64,000 nt of DNA, taken from positions 1 to 64,000 of the forward strand of contig CBDUTJ010000003.1 of assembly GCA_965370415.1 (NCBI GenBank), written 5' to 3'. The notes below the pieces were generated by a model, which saw only the letters and a program-made list of their open reading frames with translations, was not told where the DNA came from and did not search any database. Made by a program: the position numbers and the translations under genes. Source of the stretch: JACNIV01 sp965370415 (GTDB lineage: Bacteria; Cloacimonadota; Cloacimonadia; Cloacimonadales; TCS61). Of this stretch, positions 26,656 through 35,063 are shown piece after piece (the first letter of the stretch is position 1; the number at the start of each line of letters is the position of its first letter).

Positions 26656-27579
26656 ATGCGTAAGAGATTGAAAATTAAGTTTTTAGGTATCGAAGTCAAT
26701 TCACCGCTTGTTTTACCAGCAGGCATTATGGATATGTCATTTTCAGGATTGGATATCTCTGCCAAAAATGGTGCCGGAATAGTAACAAGCAAATCCTTAA
26801 CTCTCGAACCAAGATTGGGGCATAAAGGGCCGGTCGTAGCGGAATTTGAAAGTGGACTTTTGAACGCAATGGGATTGTGTAATCCCGGAATTGTGGATGG
26901 ACTTACCGAGGTAAACCAATTTAAAGAACGCTCTGATACACCTGTTATCGTGAGCGTTTTTGCTACTAATGCAGATGATTTTTCCGAATTGACAAAATAT
27001 GTGAACAAATCCAAAGGTGAGTTCCTGGAATTAAATCTTTCCTGTCCGAATGTATTTGATGAATTCGGAATTCCTCTAGCTGCTTCAAAAGATGAAGTCT
27101 TCAAAATAGTTAAAGCAGTAAAAATAATTTCCAGTCTTCCTGTTATTGCCAAATTGTCTCCAAATGTTTACGATATTGTTTCAATTGCAAAAGCTGCTGA
27201 AAAAGCCGGAGCAGATGCACTTTGTATGATAAATACTGTGGGACCAGGAATGATCATCGATACAAAAATGGTAAAGCCAGTATTGTTCAATAAATTTGGA
27301 GGACTTTCAGGTCCATGTATTAAACCGATAGCACTTAAATTGATATACCAAACTTATTCTGCTGTAAACATTCCAATAATTGGCATGGGTGGAGTGACTA
27401 TAGGAGAGGATGCAATTGAAATGATCATGGCAGGTGCAACACTGGTTGGAGTTGGTACTGCTGTATGTTATCGGGGAATCGAAGTCTTTAATAAGATCAA
27501 TCGGGAAATCATTGAATTTATGGATGAGAATGATTATGAAAATTTAAGTGAAATTCCCAAACTGGAGAAATTGAAATGA
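26656..27579 (+). CDS. pyrD: dihydroorotate dehydrogenase, class 1B catalytic subunit
   Basis: A 307-residue FMN barrel enzyme. Features are LVLPAGIMDMS, KSLTLEPRLGH, the substrate loop LNLSCPNVFDEFG, IAKLSPNV, NTVGPGMIIDTK and the FMN-phosphate motif GMGGVTIGEDAIEMIMAGATLVGVGTA. The pyrK-type partner next door indicates the class 1B form, which passes electrons to NAD+ through FAD and a 2Fe-2S centre. The gap before it (26514-26655) contains a TATAAT at 26559, but no convincing -35 box. Confidence 0.93.
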   Translation: MRKRLKIKFLGIEVNSPLVLPAGIMDMSFSGLDISAKNGAGIVTSKSLTLEPRLGHKGPVVAEFESGLLNAMGLCNPGIVDGLTEVNQFKERSDTPVIVSVFATNADDFSELTKYVNKSKGEFLELNLSCPNVFDEFGIPLAASKDEVFKIVKAVKIISSLPVIAKLSPNVYDIVSIAKAAEKAGADALCMINTVGPGMIIDTKMVKPVLFNKFGGLSGPCIKPIALKLIYQTYSAVNIPIIGMGGVTIGEDAIEMIMAGATLVGVGTAVCYRGIEVFNKINREIIEFMDENDYENLSEIPKLEKLK

Positions 27580-27593
27580 CTCTATTCATACGT

Positions 27594-27678
27594 CTCGTTA
27601 CGAAGTTGCACTTCGTAACGAGATTGGTAGCGAAGTTCAACTTCGCGAAAAATCATATTCCCAAGTTCAACTTGGGAA
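27594..27678. repeat. three adjacent palindromes between pyrD and pyrK
   Basis: 27594-27622 has 12-base arms 'ctcgttacgaag/cttcgtaacgag', 27630-27646 has 'gcgaagtt/aacttcgc', and 27658-27678 has 'ttcccaagtt/aacttgggaa'. All three share a 'ttgca' or 'ttcaa'-type centre. They belong to the same families as repeats at 477-525 and 6091-6225. Confidence 0.8.
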
Positions 27679-27707
27679 CAAGCAGAAACTATTAATAGTT
27701 GGATTGT

Positions 27708-28526
27708 ATGAATAAACGAGTAACTCTGAAAATCGCTGAAATAGAAAAAGAAACCAGTGATATAAAAACTTATTCATTCAGACATTCACTAAATGCAAAG
27801 CCCGGACAGTTCATCATGCTCACGGATTTCGAGGGTGATGAAAAACCATTCTCCATTTCAGATTGTACAAAAGATGAATTTTCCATAACTGTAAAAAGAA
27901 TTGGTGAATTCACTTCCCGCCTTTTCCAAAAAAGAGTGGGTGATTATGTATCTATAAGAGGAGCGTTCGGTTCCTCTTTTTTTGTATCTAAAGGGAAAGT
28001 TCTGTTAATAGGCGGAGGTTATGCTGTTCCTACTTTTTATTTTTTATCAAAAGTTCTAAAGGAAAAGAGGACAGAAGTTACATTGATAAATGGAGCACGA
28101 ACAAAAAATGAACACTTATTTTCAGAAAAATTCAGCGAACTAGGAATTAAAGTGATCAATGCTACAGATGACGGGACTTATGGAGAAAAAGGAACTTCGG
28201 TGGATATTGCAAAGAGAATGCTGAATCTTCATTCCCAAGCTTGGGCTTGGGAACGAGAAAATGGGAAAATGTTCGACTTTGTTTATGCTTCCGGTCCGGA
28301 AATGATGATGAAAGCTTTGCAGCCATTTTTAAAAGATTACAATTATGAGTTCCTGTTTGAACGTTATATGAAATGTGCAATTGGAATTTGCGGGAATTGT
28401 ACAATGGATCCTTTGGGTATTCGACTTTGTGTGGAAGGTCCAGTCCTTCCAAAAAAACTGGTTGAACAACTTACGGAATTTGGTAAATATCATCGTGATG
28501 CAACAGGGAAAAGGATAAGATATTGA
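27708..28526 (+). CDS. pyrK: dihydroorotate dehydrogenase electron transfer subunit
   Basis: A 272-residue FAD/2Fe-2S protein. The N-terminal FAD domain has KPGQFIML and EKPFSISD; the NAD-binding part has VLLIGGGYAVPTFYFLSKVL and VYASGPEMMM. The C-terminal cluster ligands fit CAIGICGNC...RLC (Cx4Cx2Cx9C). It would carry electrons from PyrD to NAD+. Residues about 175-183 (SQAWAWERE) are encoded by a palindromic repeat that otherwise occurs only between genes. The ATG at 27708 is preferred to a TTG three codons upstream. Confidence 0.92.
   Translation: MNKRVTLKIAEIEKETSDIKTYSFRHSLNAKPGQFIMLTDFEGDEKPFSISDCTKDEFSITVKRIGEFTSRLFQKRVGDYVSIRGAFGSSFFVSKGKVLLIGGGYAVPTFYFLSKVLKEKRTEVTLINGARTKNEHLFSEKFSELGIKVINATDDGTYGEKGTSVDIAKRMLNLHSQAWAWERENGKMFDFVYASGPEMMMKALQPFLKDYNYEFLFERYMKCAIGICGNCTMDPLGIRLCVEGPVLPKKLVEQLTEFGKYHRDATGKRIRY
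28231..28257. repeat. palindromic repeat inside the pyrK coding sequence
   Basis: The arms 'attcccaag' and 'cttgggaac', followed by 'gag', match the intergenic repeats at 27658-27678 and 6144-6169. The 27 bases are in frame and add nine residues between the NAD-binding and cluster regions of PyrK. Confidence 0.75.
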
Positions 28527-28551
28527 AAATTGAATATTGTAAATTTAATAT

Positions 28552-28580
28552 TAACCACAGAGTTCACAGAGAGCACGGAG
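28552..28580. repeat. accacagag/cacggag repeat, before pyrC
   Basis: A degenerate 'taaccacagagttcacagag' type repeat. An inverted relative follows pyrC at 29971-29998, so pyrC is bracketed by inverted copies. Confidence 0.65.
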
Positions 28581-28644
28581 GAAATGTAGCTCGAACAGCT
28601 TGTTCAAGAAATGAACGATCAATGCTGATCGTTTTACAGAAAAC

Positions 28645-29931
28645 ATGAAAACATTATTAAAGAATTGTAAACTTATCGAAGGTGTAAAAAGCATCTTTAT
28701 CGAAGATGATAAAACAGTTGATGTATATTCGAGTCATAAGAAACAACGACTCGAGGCAGACTTCGATCAAATTATAGATATTAAAGGCAATCTTGTAATT
28801 CCAGGTGTTATCGATCCTCATGTACACGTTCGGGATTTACAGCAAGCTTATAAAGAAGATTGGAAAACAGCTTCAATGTCTGCTTTAGCAGGAGGAGTTA
28901 CAACTATCTTCGATATGCCAAATACGATCCCTGCCACTATAAATTTGAAGAATCTGAATATTAAAAGAAAAGCTGCTGAAAAGAGTTTAGTAAATTATAA
29001 GTTTTTTATCGGAGCTACTAATTCAAATATAAAAAATATAGAAGAAATTCTGAGTGAAGAACCATCTGATGTTGCAGGAATAAAAATCTTTTTAGCTGCT
29101 TCCAACTCAAATGAAATTATAGAAGATCGTAATTTACTAAAGCAGATATTTAAGATTGCAAAACAACATGATAAAGTAGTAGTAGTTCATACTGAACTTC
29201 AAGAACTTCTGGATAAATGGCAACAAAGATTACCCTATAATAACATCCTGAAACACAACGCAATACGAAACCGGCAATGCGCAATTAAGGGAACGGAATT
29301 TGTTCTGAAGCTGTCTGAAAATATTGGAAACAAAATTTATATTGCTCACGTTTCTACATTTGAAGAGATCGAATTAATAAAAAAATACAAATGTAACAAT
29401 CAGGTTTATTGTGAGATTACACCGCACCATTTACTTTTGAACGAAACGATTCTCAAGAAAGCCGGAAATTTCGGAAAAGTAAATCCACCATTGCGATCTG
29501 AAAAGGACAATGAAGCCCTGTGGCAGGCGATTAATGATGGAATTGCAGATACGATAGGAACAGATCACGCACCGCATACAATCGAAGAAAAACAGCAAGA
29601 ATATGAAAAAGCTCCATCCGGTTTTCCGGGATTGGAAACTTGTTTACCCCTTCTTTTGAATGAAGTTAATAAGAAAAACCTGACAATTAAGAAACTCATA
29701 GAACTCACGAGTAATAATCCTGCAAAGATTTTCCAATTGGAAAAAAGAGGAGAAATCAAAGTCGGTAACTATGCTGATTTAACTATAATCGATATGAATA
29801 AAAAATGGAAGATAAATACATCAGTTTTTAGATCAAAAGCAAAATATTCACCATTTAATGGAATGGAAGTAAAAGGAGAGGTTATGATGACTTTTGTGAA
29901 TGGGAAAAGATATAATTTTTGTGAAAGATGA
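28645..29931 (+). CDS. pyrC: dihydroorotase, class I
   Basis: A 428-residue amidohydrolase that cyclises carbamoyl-aspartate to dihydroorotate. The metal-binding DPHVHVRD is followed by GGVTTIFDMPNT, KIFLAASN, a His in VVVHTELQE (substrate or metal region), IAHVST and the C-terminal TDHAPHTIEEK. The position usually occupied by a carboxylated lysine corresponds to KIFLAAS, in line with class I enzymes. The stop codon lies inside the first bases of an intergenic repeat (29927-29961). Confidence 0.94.
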   Translation: MKTLLKNCKLIEGVKSIFIEDDKTVDVYSSHKKQRLEADFDQIIDIKGNLVIPGVIDPHVHVRDLQQAYKEDWKTASMSALAGGVTTIFDMPNTIPATINLKNLNIKRKAAEKSLVNYKFFIGATNSNIKNIEEILSEEPSDVAGIKIFLAASNSNEIIEDRNLLKQIFKIAKQHDKVVVVHTELQELLDKWQQRLPYNNILKHNAIRNRQCAIKGTEFVLKLSENIGNKIYIAHVSTFEEIELIKKYKCNNQVYCEITPHHLLLNETILKKAGNFGKVNPPLRSEKDNEALWQAINDGIADTIGTDHAPHTIEEKQQEYEKAPSGFPGLETCLPLLLNEVNKKNLTIKKLIELTSNNPAKIFQLEKRGEIKVGNYADLTIIDMNKKWKINTSVFRSKAKYSPFNGMEVKGEVMMTFVNGKRYNFCER

Positions 29932-30034
29932 ATATCCAATATCGAACACGGAATTTCCAATAATAAAGTTTCTCTGTGCTCTCCGTGTGCTCTGTGGTAA
30001 AAAAATCCGGCTTCGTAAAACTACGCCGTGACAA
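29927..30034. repeat. composite repeat spacer between pyrC and pyrE-pyrF
   Basis: Three repeat types are joined. 29927-29961 is a 'gaatatccaatatcgaac' repeat, also found at 31528-31559. 29971-29998 is a 'tctccgtgtgctctgtggt' repeat. 30006-30034 is a 29-base insert, beginning tccggcttcg, between 'gtggtaaaaaaa' and 'gggagaa'. The uninterrupted join 'gtggtaaaaaaagggagaa' occurs at 47082-47100. Confidence 0.75.
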
Positions 30035-30047
30035 GGGAGAAAATATA

Positions 30048-31421
30048 ATGACAAAAGAACAATTTATTCTTGAACTTCAAAGAATAGGAGCGATAAAGTT
30101 CGGTAGCTTCACATTGAAGAGCGGGCTCGTGTCCCCGTTCTATTTCGATTTGAGAGATATGATTTCTTACCCTGAACTTCTGGATGGTGTTTCCGACCTG
30201 CTGGCTGAAAAGATCAAAGATATGAAATTCGATGTATTAACGGGAATTCCATACACAGCGCTTCCTGTAGCATCGCTGGTAGCTTCCAAACTGAAAAAAC
30301 CGCTGGTGTATATGCGCAAAGAAGAAAAAGCTTATGGCACAGGAAAGAACATCATTGGCAAGTTCAAAGAAGGAGAAAAATGCCTGGTGATAGACGATCT
30401 GATAACAACGGGAACCAGTAAGATCGAAACTGCAGAAGCATATGAAAAAGAAGGCGTTATCATTAAAGATTTCGTTGTGGTGATAGATCGAAGTGCAAAT
30501 GGTGAAGAAGAATTGGCAAAAAGGGGATATGAGCTTCACAGTCTGATAAGTCTGGATAAGATTTTGGGATTACTACAGAATAGGAATTTGATCTCCGATA
30601 AAAAAGTAAAGGAAGTAAGAGATTTTACTGCAAGTATTTCCAAGCCAAAAGAAGAAGAAAAAGAAATTTCCAATCCATTGACACAAAAGCTGTTGGCAAA
30701 GATCAAAGCAAAAAGATCGAACCTCGTTCTTTCGTTGGATGTTACTTCTCAGAAAGTGTTCTTTGGGATATTGGATGAAGTTGGTCCTGAAATTGTGATG
30801 CTGAAAACACACGTGGACATTTTGGATGACTATGATGAGAATTTTGTTCCCAAATTGCAGGAATACGCACGCAAGTACGGTTTTCTCATCTTCGAAGACC
30901 GTAAGTTTGCTGACATTGGAAATACAGTCCGTAAACAGTTCCGCAGCGGAATTTATAAAATCGCAGATTGGGCAGAATATGTTACAGTTCACATGGTAGC
31001 AGGTGAAAGCATTCTGAAAGGTCTTTTTGACGGGATCGAAGGTAGGAGTTCGTTCATTTTAGCACGGATGAGTTCCAAAGGTAATTTGATAAATGAGACA
31101 TATTCTCGTAAATGCTTTGAAATTGCTAGAAGAAATCCAATGCTTGTATCTGGTTTTATTGGGCATGGAAAAAACGTTGAAGATATTAAATGCTTTAAAG
31201 CAAAATTCCCACCGGGAATGCTGTTACTAATGCCTGGTGTTAAATTGGAAAAGGGTTCGGATTCCATGGGACAACAATACATCACAGTGGAAGAAGCTGT
31301 TCAGGGTGGTGCAGATTGCATCATTGTGGGACGTGGAATCTATGGGAATGAGAATCCGGGTGAAATTGCTAAAATATATCGAGAAAGAGCCTGGAAAGAA
31401 TATATTAAATTGAATATTTAA
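30048..31421 (+). CDS. pyrE-pyrF: bifunctional orotate phosphoribosyltransferase / OMP decarboxylase
   Basis: A 457-residue fusion. Residues 1-205 are OPRT: the PRPP loop is KCLVIDDLITTGTSK, and FGSFTLKSGLVSPFYFDLR is the substrate region. After a charged linker (about 206-220), residues 221-457 are OMP decarboxylase, with SLDVTSQ, MLKTHVDI, the catalytic FEDRKFADIGNT (Lys286, Asp284, Asp289) and PGVKLEKGSDSMGQQY...IIVGRGIYG. Together they turn orotate and PRPP into UMP. The OPRT-ODC order and the ODC sequence resemble animal/fungal UMP synthase more than usual bacterial PyrF. The start is ATG at 30048 with 'gggag' that comes from a repeat. Confidence 0.94.
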   Translation: MTKEQFILELQRIGAIKFGSFTLKSGLVSPFYFDLRDMISYPELLDGVSDLLAEKIKDMKFDVLTGIPYTALPVASLVASKLKKPLVYMRKEEKAYGTGKNIIGKFKEGEKCLVIDDLITTGTSKIETAEAYEKEGVIIKDFVVVIDRSANGEEELAKRGYELHSLISLDKILGLLQNRNLISDKKVKEVRDFTASISKPKEEEKEISNPLTQKLLAKIKAKRSNLVLSLDVTSQKVFFGILDEVGPEIVMLKTHVDILDDYDENFVPKLQEYARKYGFLIFEDRKFADIGNTVRKQFRSGIYKIADWAEYVTVHMVAGESILKGLFDGIEGRSSFILARMSSKGNLINETYSRKCFEIARRNPMLVSGFIGHGKNVEDIKCFKAKFPPGMLLLMPGVKLEKGSDSMGQQYITVEEAVQGGADCIIVGRGIYGNENPGEIAKIYRERAWKEYIKLNI

Positions 31422-31527
31422 TATTGAAAAATGAATATTGGGACCACTGATGAGAGATTAAACACTAAGATTGAACTTGACTCGCAACGAAGTGTGAGTT
31501 GAGAACAATCGCAGATGATGGAGAAAT

Positions 31528-31643
31528 GAATATCCAATATCGAACAAGGAATTTACAATGAAACACACCTCTCGACTAAAGTCGAACTCCAACACATAAG
31601 GTGTATGGAGATTTACTCCGTGTTCTCTATGAGCTCTGTGGTT
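31528..31643. repeat. repeat-rich spacer before pyrB
   Basis: 31528-31559 repeats the 'gaatatccaatatcgaac' type seen at 29927-29961. 31616-31643 is a 'ctccgtgttctctatgagct' copy of the ctccgtg/ctctgtggt family. The 269-base gap 31422-31690 contains no credible gene; its earlier part holds 'gaatattg' and 'actcgcaacgaagtgtgagt'-type degenerate repeats. Confidence 0.65.
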
Positions 31644-31690
31644 AGTTTTTTATTCGTTTTGTTAGTTGCAAAAATAAAAAAGGAGAAAAT

Positions 31691-32593
31691 ATGAAAAACC
31701 TGATCTCAATGAGAGATTTAAGTAAAAAAGAAATTTTGCATTTGATGAACATTGCCAGCAAGATCGAGCAAGGAAAGATCGTTCCTGATATGCAAAGGAA
31801 ACTGGCAGCGCTTTTATTCTTTGAGCCGTCCACCAGAACAATGTTCTCTTTCGATACGGCTATGAAACGTATGAACGGTGATACAATCATTATGAGTGGA
31901 ACAGGTCAGACTTCGGTGAAAAAGGGTGAATCTTTTGCTGATACACTGCAAACTATCGCTCAATATTCAGATATCATAATCATGAGAAGTTCGATCGAAG
32001 GTTCTGCACGCTTTGCTTCCGAAGTAGTAGATATCCCGGTTGTAAATGCTGGAGATGGAGCTAACCAGCATCCAACCCAGGCACTTCTCGATTTGTATTC
32101 TATCGTTAAAACACAGGGCACTTTAGAAAACTTATCGATTGGATTGGCAGGTGATCTGAGATTTGGCAGAACAGTTCACTCGCTGGCACAGGCAATGGCT
32201 GTTTTTAATGTAAAATTCAAATTCATATCTCCTTCTTTCCTGAAAATGCCCCAATACATTAATGAGGACTTGGAATTACAGGGAGTTGAATTTGAAGAGT
32301 ATGAAAATATGGAAGGTAATATAGATAATTTGGATGTTCTTTATGTTACCAGAGTTCAGAAGGAACGTTTTGCAGACCCGGAAGATTATGAAAAAGTGAA
32401 AGGTTCATATATACTGGAAAAATCGATGCTTTCCAAGGTGAAAGATAATTTCAAAGTAATGCATCCGCTACCCAGGGTAGATGAAATCCATACAGATGTC
32501 GATAATACAGAATTTGCCTATTATTTTCCACAGGCAAAGAATGGAGTTTATACACGACAAGCCATTATTTCAATTCTTTTAGGGGAGGTGTAA
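31691..32593 (+). CDS. pyrB: aspartate carbamoyltransferase, catalytic subunit
   Basis: A 300-residue catalytic chain that condenses aspartate and carbamoyl phosphate. The carbamoyl-phosphate signature is FFEPSTRTMFSFDTAMKRM, with GESFADTLQ, a GDGANQHPTQALLDLYSI loop, GDLRFGRTVHSL, HPLPRVDEI and the C-terminal GVYTRQAIISILLG. The regulatory chain gene follows without a gap, so it is the dodecameric E. coli-type enzyme. Its start has 'aggag' upstream. Confidence 0.97.
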   Translation: MKNLISMRDLSKKEILHLMNIASKIEQGKIVPDMQRKLAALLFFEPSTRTMFSFDTAMKRMNGDTIIMSGTGQTSVKKGESFADTLQTIAQYSDIIIMRSSIEGSARFASEVVDIPVVNAGDGANQHPTQALLDLYSIVKTQGTLENLSIGLAGDLRFGRTVHSLAQAMAVFNVKFKFISPSFLKMPQYINEDLELQGVEFEEYENMEGNIDNLDVLYVTRVQKERFADPEDYEKVKGSYILEKSMLSKVKDNFKVMHPLPRVDEIHTDVDNTEFAYYFPQAKNGVYTRQAIISILLGEV

Positions 32594-33052
32594 ATGAGTC
32601 GGATTAAACAAATCAAAGTTAATGCTATTAAAAATGGAACGGTAATCGACCATATTACAGCCGGAAAAGTAAGGAAAGTTCTGGATATTCTTGAATTGGA
32701 TGGTACGGAAACAGTGATGGTTGGCATGAATCTTTCAAGCAAGAAATTAAAAGGGAAAGATATTATAAAAATCGAAAATAAAGAACTTTCACAAGATGAA
32801 GTAAACAGCATCGCTCTAGTAGCTCCCAATGCTACACTCACTATTATTAATAATTTCGAGGTAGTAAAAAAAGTATCTTTAGAAATACCGGAACATATTG
32901 AAAACCTGATAGTTTGTCCTAATCCCAAATGTATTACAAATTCCGAGGATATTAAATCAAAATTCCGTTTGACAAAAGATGAACCTGTGAAAGTAAGATG
33001 TCATTATTGTGAAAAGAAATATTTAATTGATGAAGTAAAGATAAAGAAATGA
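32594..33052 (+). CDS. pyrI: aspartate carbamoyltransferase, regulatory subunit
   Basis: A 152-residue regulatory chain. The N-terminal nucleotide-binding domain (IKNGTVIDHITAGKV) is followed by a C-terminal zinc domain with four cysteines in CPNPKC and RCHYCEKK. In the family it carries allosteric inhibition by CTP and activation by ATP. It starts directly after the pyrB stop with a strong 'ggggagg' site. Confidence 0.97.
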   Translation: MSRIKQIKVNAIKNGTVIDHITAGKVRKVLDILELDGTETVMVGMNLSSKKLKGKDIIKIENKELSQDEVNSIALVAPNATLTIINNFEVVKKVSLEIPEHIENLIVCPNPKCITNSEDIKSKFRLTKDEPVKVRCHYCEKKYLIDEVKIKK

Positions 33053-33103
33053 ACCATGAATTAGTTTCAATCTGGATTTATGGTTAATTGATCAGGAGTA
33101 ATA

Positions 33104-34600
33104 ATGGCAAAAAATATTATTCACGAACCTTCCAGAACTTTAATGGAATATCGTTTACTGCCGGGATTAACTGAAATTGAATCTTCCCCCCAAGAGATAT
33201 CCCTTAGAACTCCCCTCGTATATTCCATAAAAGATGAAAAAAAATATTATCTTAACATTCCTATTGTTTCTGCTGCTATGCAGTCTGTTTCCGGTTCCAA
33301 GATGGGAATCGAACTGGCAAAACTGGGTGGAGCTGCTTTTATCTATTGTTCTCAAACCATTGAATCTCAAACAAAAATGATTAAGAAAATAAAAACTCAC
33401 AAAGCTGGTTTTGTTAAACCCAAAACCATGAAACCGGATATGACGATTTCAGAGATGTACAAGATCAGAAAGGATACGGGACATTCCAGCTTTCCTGTAG
33501 TTGATGAAAATGGAATATTTCTGGGATTGATCTCCAAGTGGGATTATGATATTTCTTTACATGCAAAATTCTTTATTAAAGAAAGGATGATTCCTATTGA
33601 TAATGTGAAGGTGGCAAGAAACATAACAGATCTAACAGAAGCAAATAATATTTTATTGGAAAGTCATAAATCCGTACTACCTATCCTGGATAATGAAGGT
33701 AAATTATTGCATCTTGTTTTTCGCAAGGATATCAATGACCAGCTTGATAATCCCCTGGAAGTACACGATGAAAAAAAACGTTTATTGGCTGTTGCATCAA
33801 TAAACACCCACGATTATAAAGAAAGAGTTCCATCGCTTGTAGAAGCAGAAGTTGATGTGCTGGCAATCGATTCTTCAGATGGATTTACAGTTTATCAAAA
33901 GAACGCTATAGAGTGGGTTACTAAAAAATATCCTGATATCCCTGTTATCGGTGGGAACATTATTACACAGGAAGGTTTCAGATTCCTGGTAGAAGCCGGA
34001 ACAGGAGCTGTAAAGGTTGGAATGGGTGGTGGTTCTATTTGCATTACTCAAGAGCAGAAAGGTACCGGACGAGGACTTGCAACAACTGTAATAGATGTAG
34101 CCTATGCACGTGATAAATATTTTAAGGAAACAAGAAAGTATATTCCGATCATTGCAGATGGTGGTGTTACCAGTACGAAAGATATTACAATTGCCCTGGC
34201 ACTTGGAGCAGATTATGTGATGATGGGTCGTTATTTTGCCAGGATGGAAGAATCTCCCACCGATAAGATCGTTGTGAATAACCGCGTAATGAAATCATAT
34301 TGGGGTGAAGGTTCTATAAGAGCACATGACTGGAAAATGAAACGTTATAATCAAGCAAAATTCGTAGAAGGTGTGGAAGGCATGGTAGAATATGCCGGTC
34401 GCTTGCGGGATAACCTGGAAGAAACACTGGCAAAAATCAGATCTTCCATGAGCACATGCGGAGTGAAAAACATTCGCGAATTACACGAAAAAGCAGAATT
34501 GGAACTTGTTTCTGCTCTTTCTATCAGGGAAGGGAAAGTTCATGATATCTATCAGGCAACAGAATCGAATGAGCAAGAAGAATTGAAAATTGAAAATTGA
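33104..34600 (+). CDS. guaB: IMP dehydrogenase, protist-like subtype
   Basis: A 498-residue IMPDH that oxidises IMP to XMP. After an N-terminal barrel half (IVSAAMQSVSG) come two CBS domains (about 105-225). The catalytic Cys313 is in GMGGGSICITQEQKGTGRG, and DGGVTSTKDITIALALGAD is the phosphate loop. The flap and C-terminus (GRYFARMEESPTDKI, MKSYWGEGS, LVSALSIREGKVHD) recall the Tritrichomonas foetus enzyme more than E. coli GuaB. The last residues (EELKIEN) are encoded by a simple repeat, so the stop was probably shifted by repeat growth. Confidence 0.93.
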   Translation: MAKNIIHEPSRTLMEYRLLPGLTEIESSPQEISLRTPLVYSIKDEKKYYLNIPIVSAAMQSVSGSKMGIELAKLGGAAFIYCSQTIESQTKMIKKIKTHKAGFVKPKTMKPDMTISEMYKIRKDTGHSSFPVVDENGIFLGLISKWDYDISLHAKFFIKERMIPIDNVKVARNITDLTEANNILLESHKSVLPILDNEGKLLHLVFRKDINDQLDNPLEVHDEKKRLLAVASINTHDYKERVPSLVEAEVDVLAIDSSDGFTVYQKNAIEWVTKKYPDIPVIGGNIITQEGFRFLVEAGTGAVKVGMGGGSICITQEQKGTGRGLATTVIDVAYARDKYFKETRKYIPIIADGGVTSTKDITIALALGADYVMMGRYFARMEESPTDKIVVNNRVMKSYWGEGSIRAHDWKMKRYNQAKFVEGVEGMVEYAGRLRDNLEETLAKIRSSMSTCGVKNIRELHEKAELELVSALSIREGKVHDIYQATESNEQEELKIEN

Positions 34601-34614
34601 AAATTGAAGATTGG
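34581..34614. repeat. attgaaaattgaaaattga simple repeat at the guaB end
   Basis: Three to four tandem 'attgaaa' units run through the guaB stop codon. The reverse-complement form lies at 7090-7117. Confidence 0.65.
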
Positions 34615-34666
34615 GTAGAATCCAGCTTTGAATACAAACACAAATATTCAATTTAACGGAGTGATA

Positions 34667-35017
34667 ATGGACAAGGAAGAATTACAAAAGAGAACAAAAG
34701 ATTTTGCCCATCGTTGTGTAAAATTAGCTTTAGCATTATCAAAAACTAATCTTGGACAACATATTTCTAAACAGTTAATTCGATGCTCTACATCTGTTGC
34801 AGCAAATTATCGAGCAGTTTGTTTAGCACAATCTAAAGCAAGTTTTATTTCAAAAATTAGCATTGTTTTAGAAGAAACTGATGAATCTGCATTTTGGTTA
34901 GAATTTATAATTGATGAAAAACTATTAAACGAATCTCAAGTGAGTCCATTATTAAAAGAAGCGAATGAACTAACAGCAATATTCTTTGCTTCTCGAAAAA
35001 CTTCAAGGATGAAATAA
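34667..35017 (+). CDS. four-helix bundle (S23/IVP family) protein
   Basis: A 116-residue all-helical protein. The family pattern is seen in LQKRTKDFAHRCVKLALALSKTNLGQHISKQLIRCSTSVAANYRAVCLAQSKASFISKISIVLEETDESAFWLEFIIDEKLL. These proteins were first found encoded in intervening sequences of 23S rRNA genes and often lie alone between operon genes. Their function is unknown. The start is ATG at 34667 after 'cggag'. Inserted between guaB and purM, it is likely an accessory gene. Confidence 0.88.
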   Translation: MDKEELQKRTKDFAHRCVKLALALSKTNLGQHISKQLIRCSTSVAANYRAVCLAQSKASFISKISIVLEETDESAFWLEFIIDEKLLNESQVSPLLKEANELTAIFFASRKTSRMK

Positions 35018-35063
35018 ATGGCAAATATTCAATATTCAATATTAAATTTCTGACAGAGTGAAA

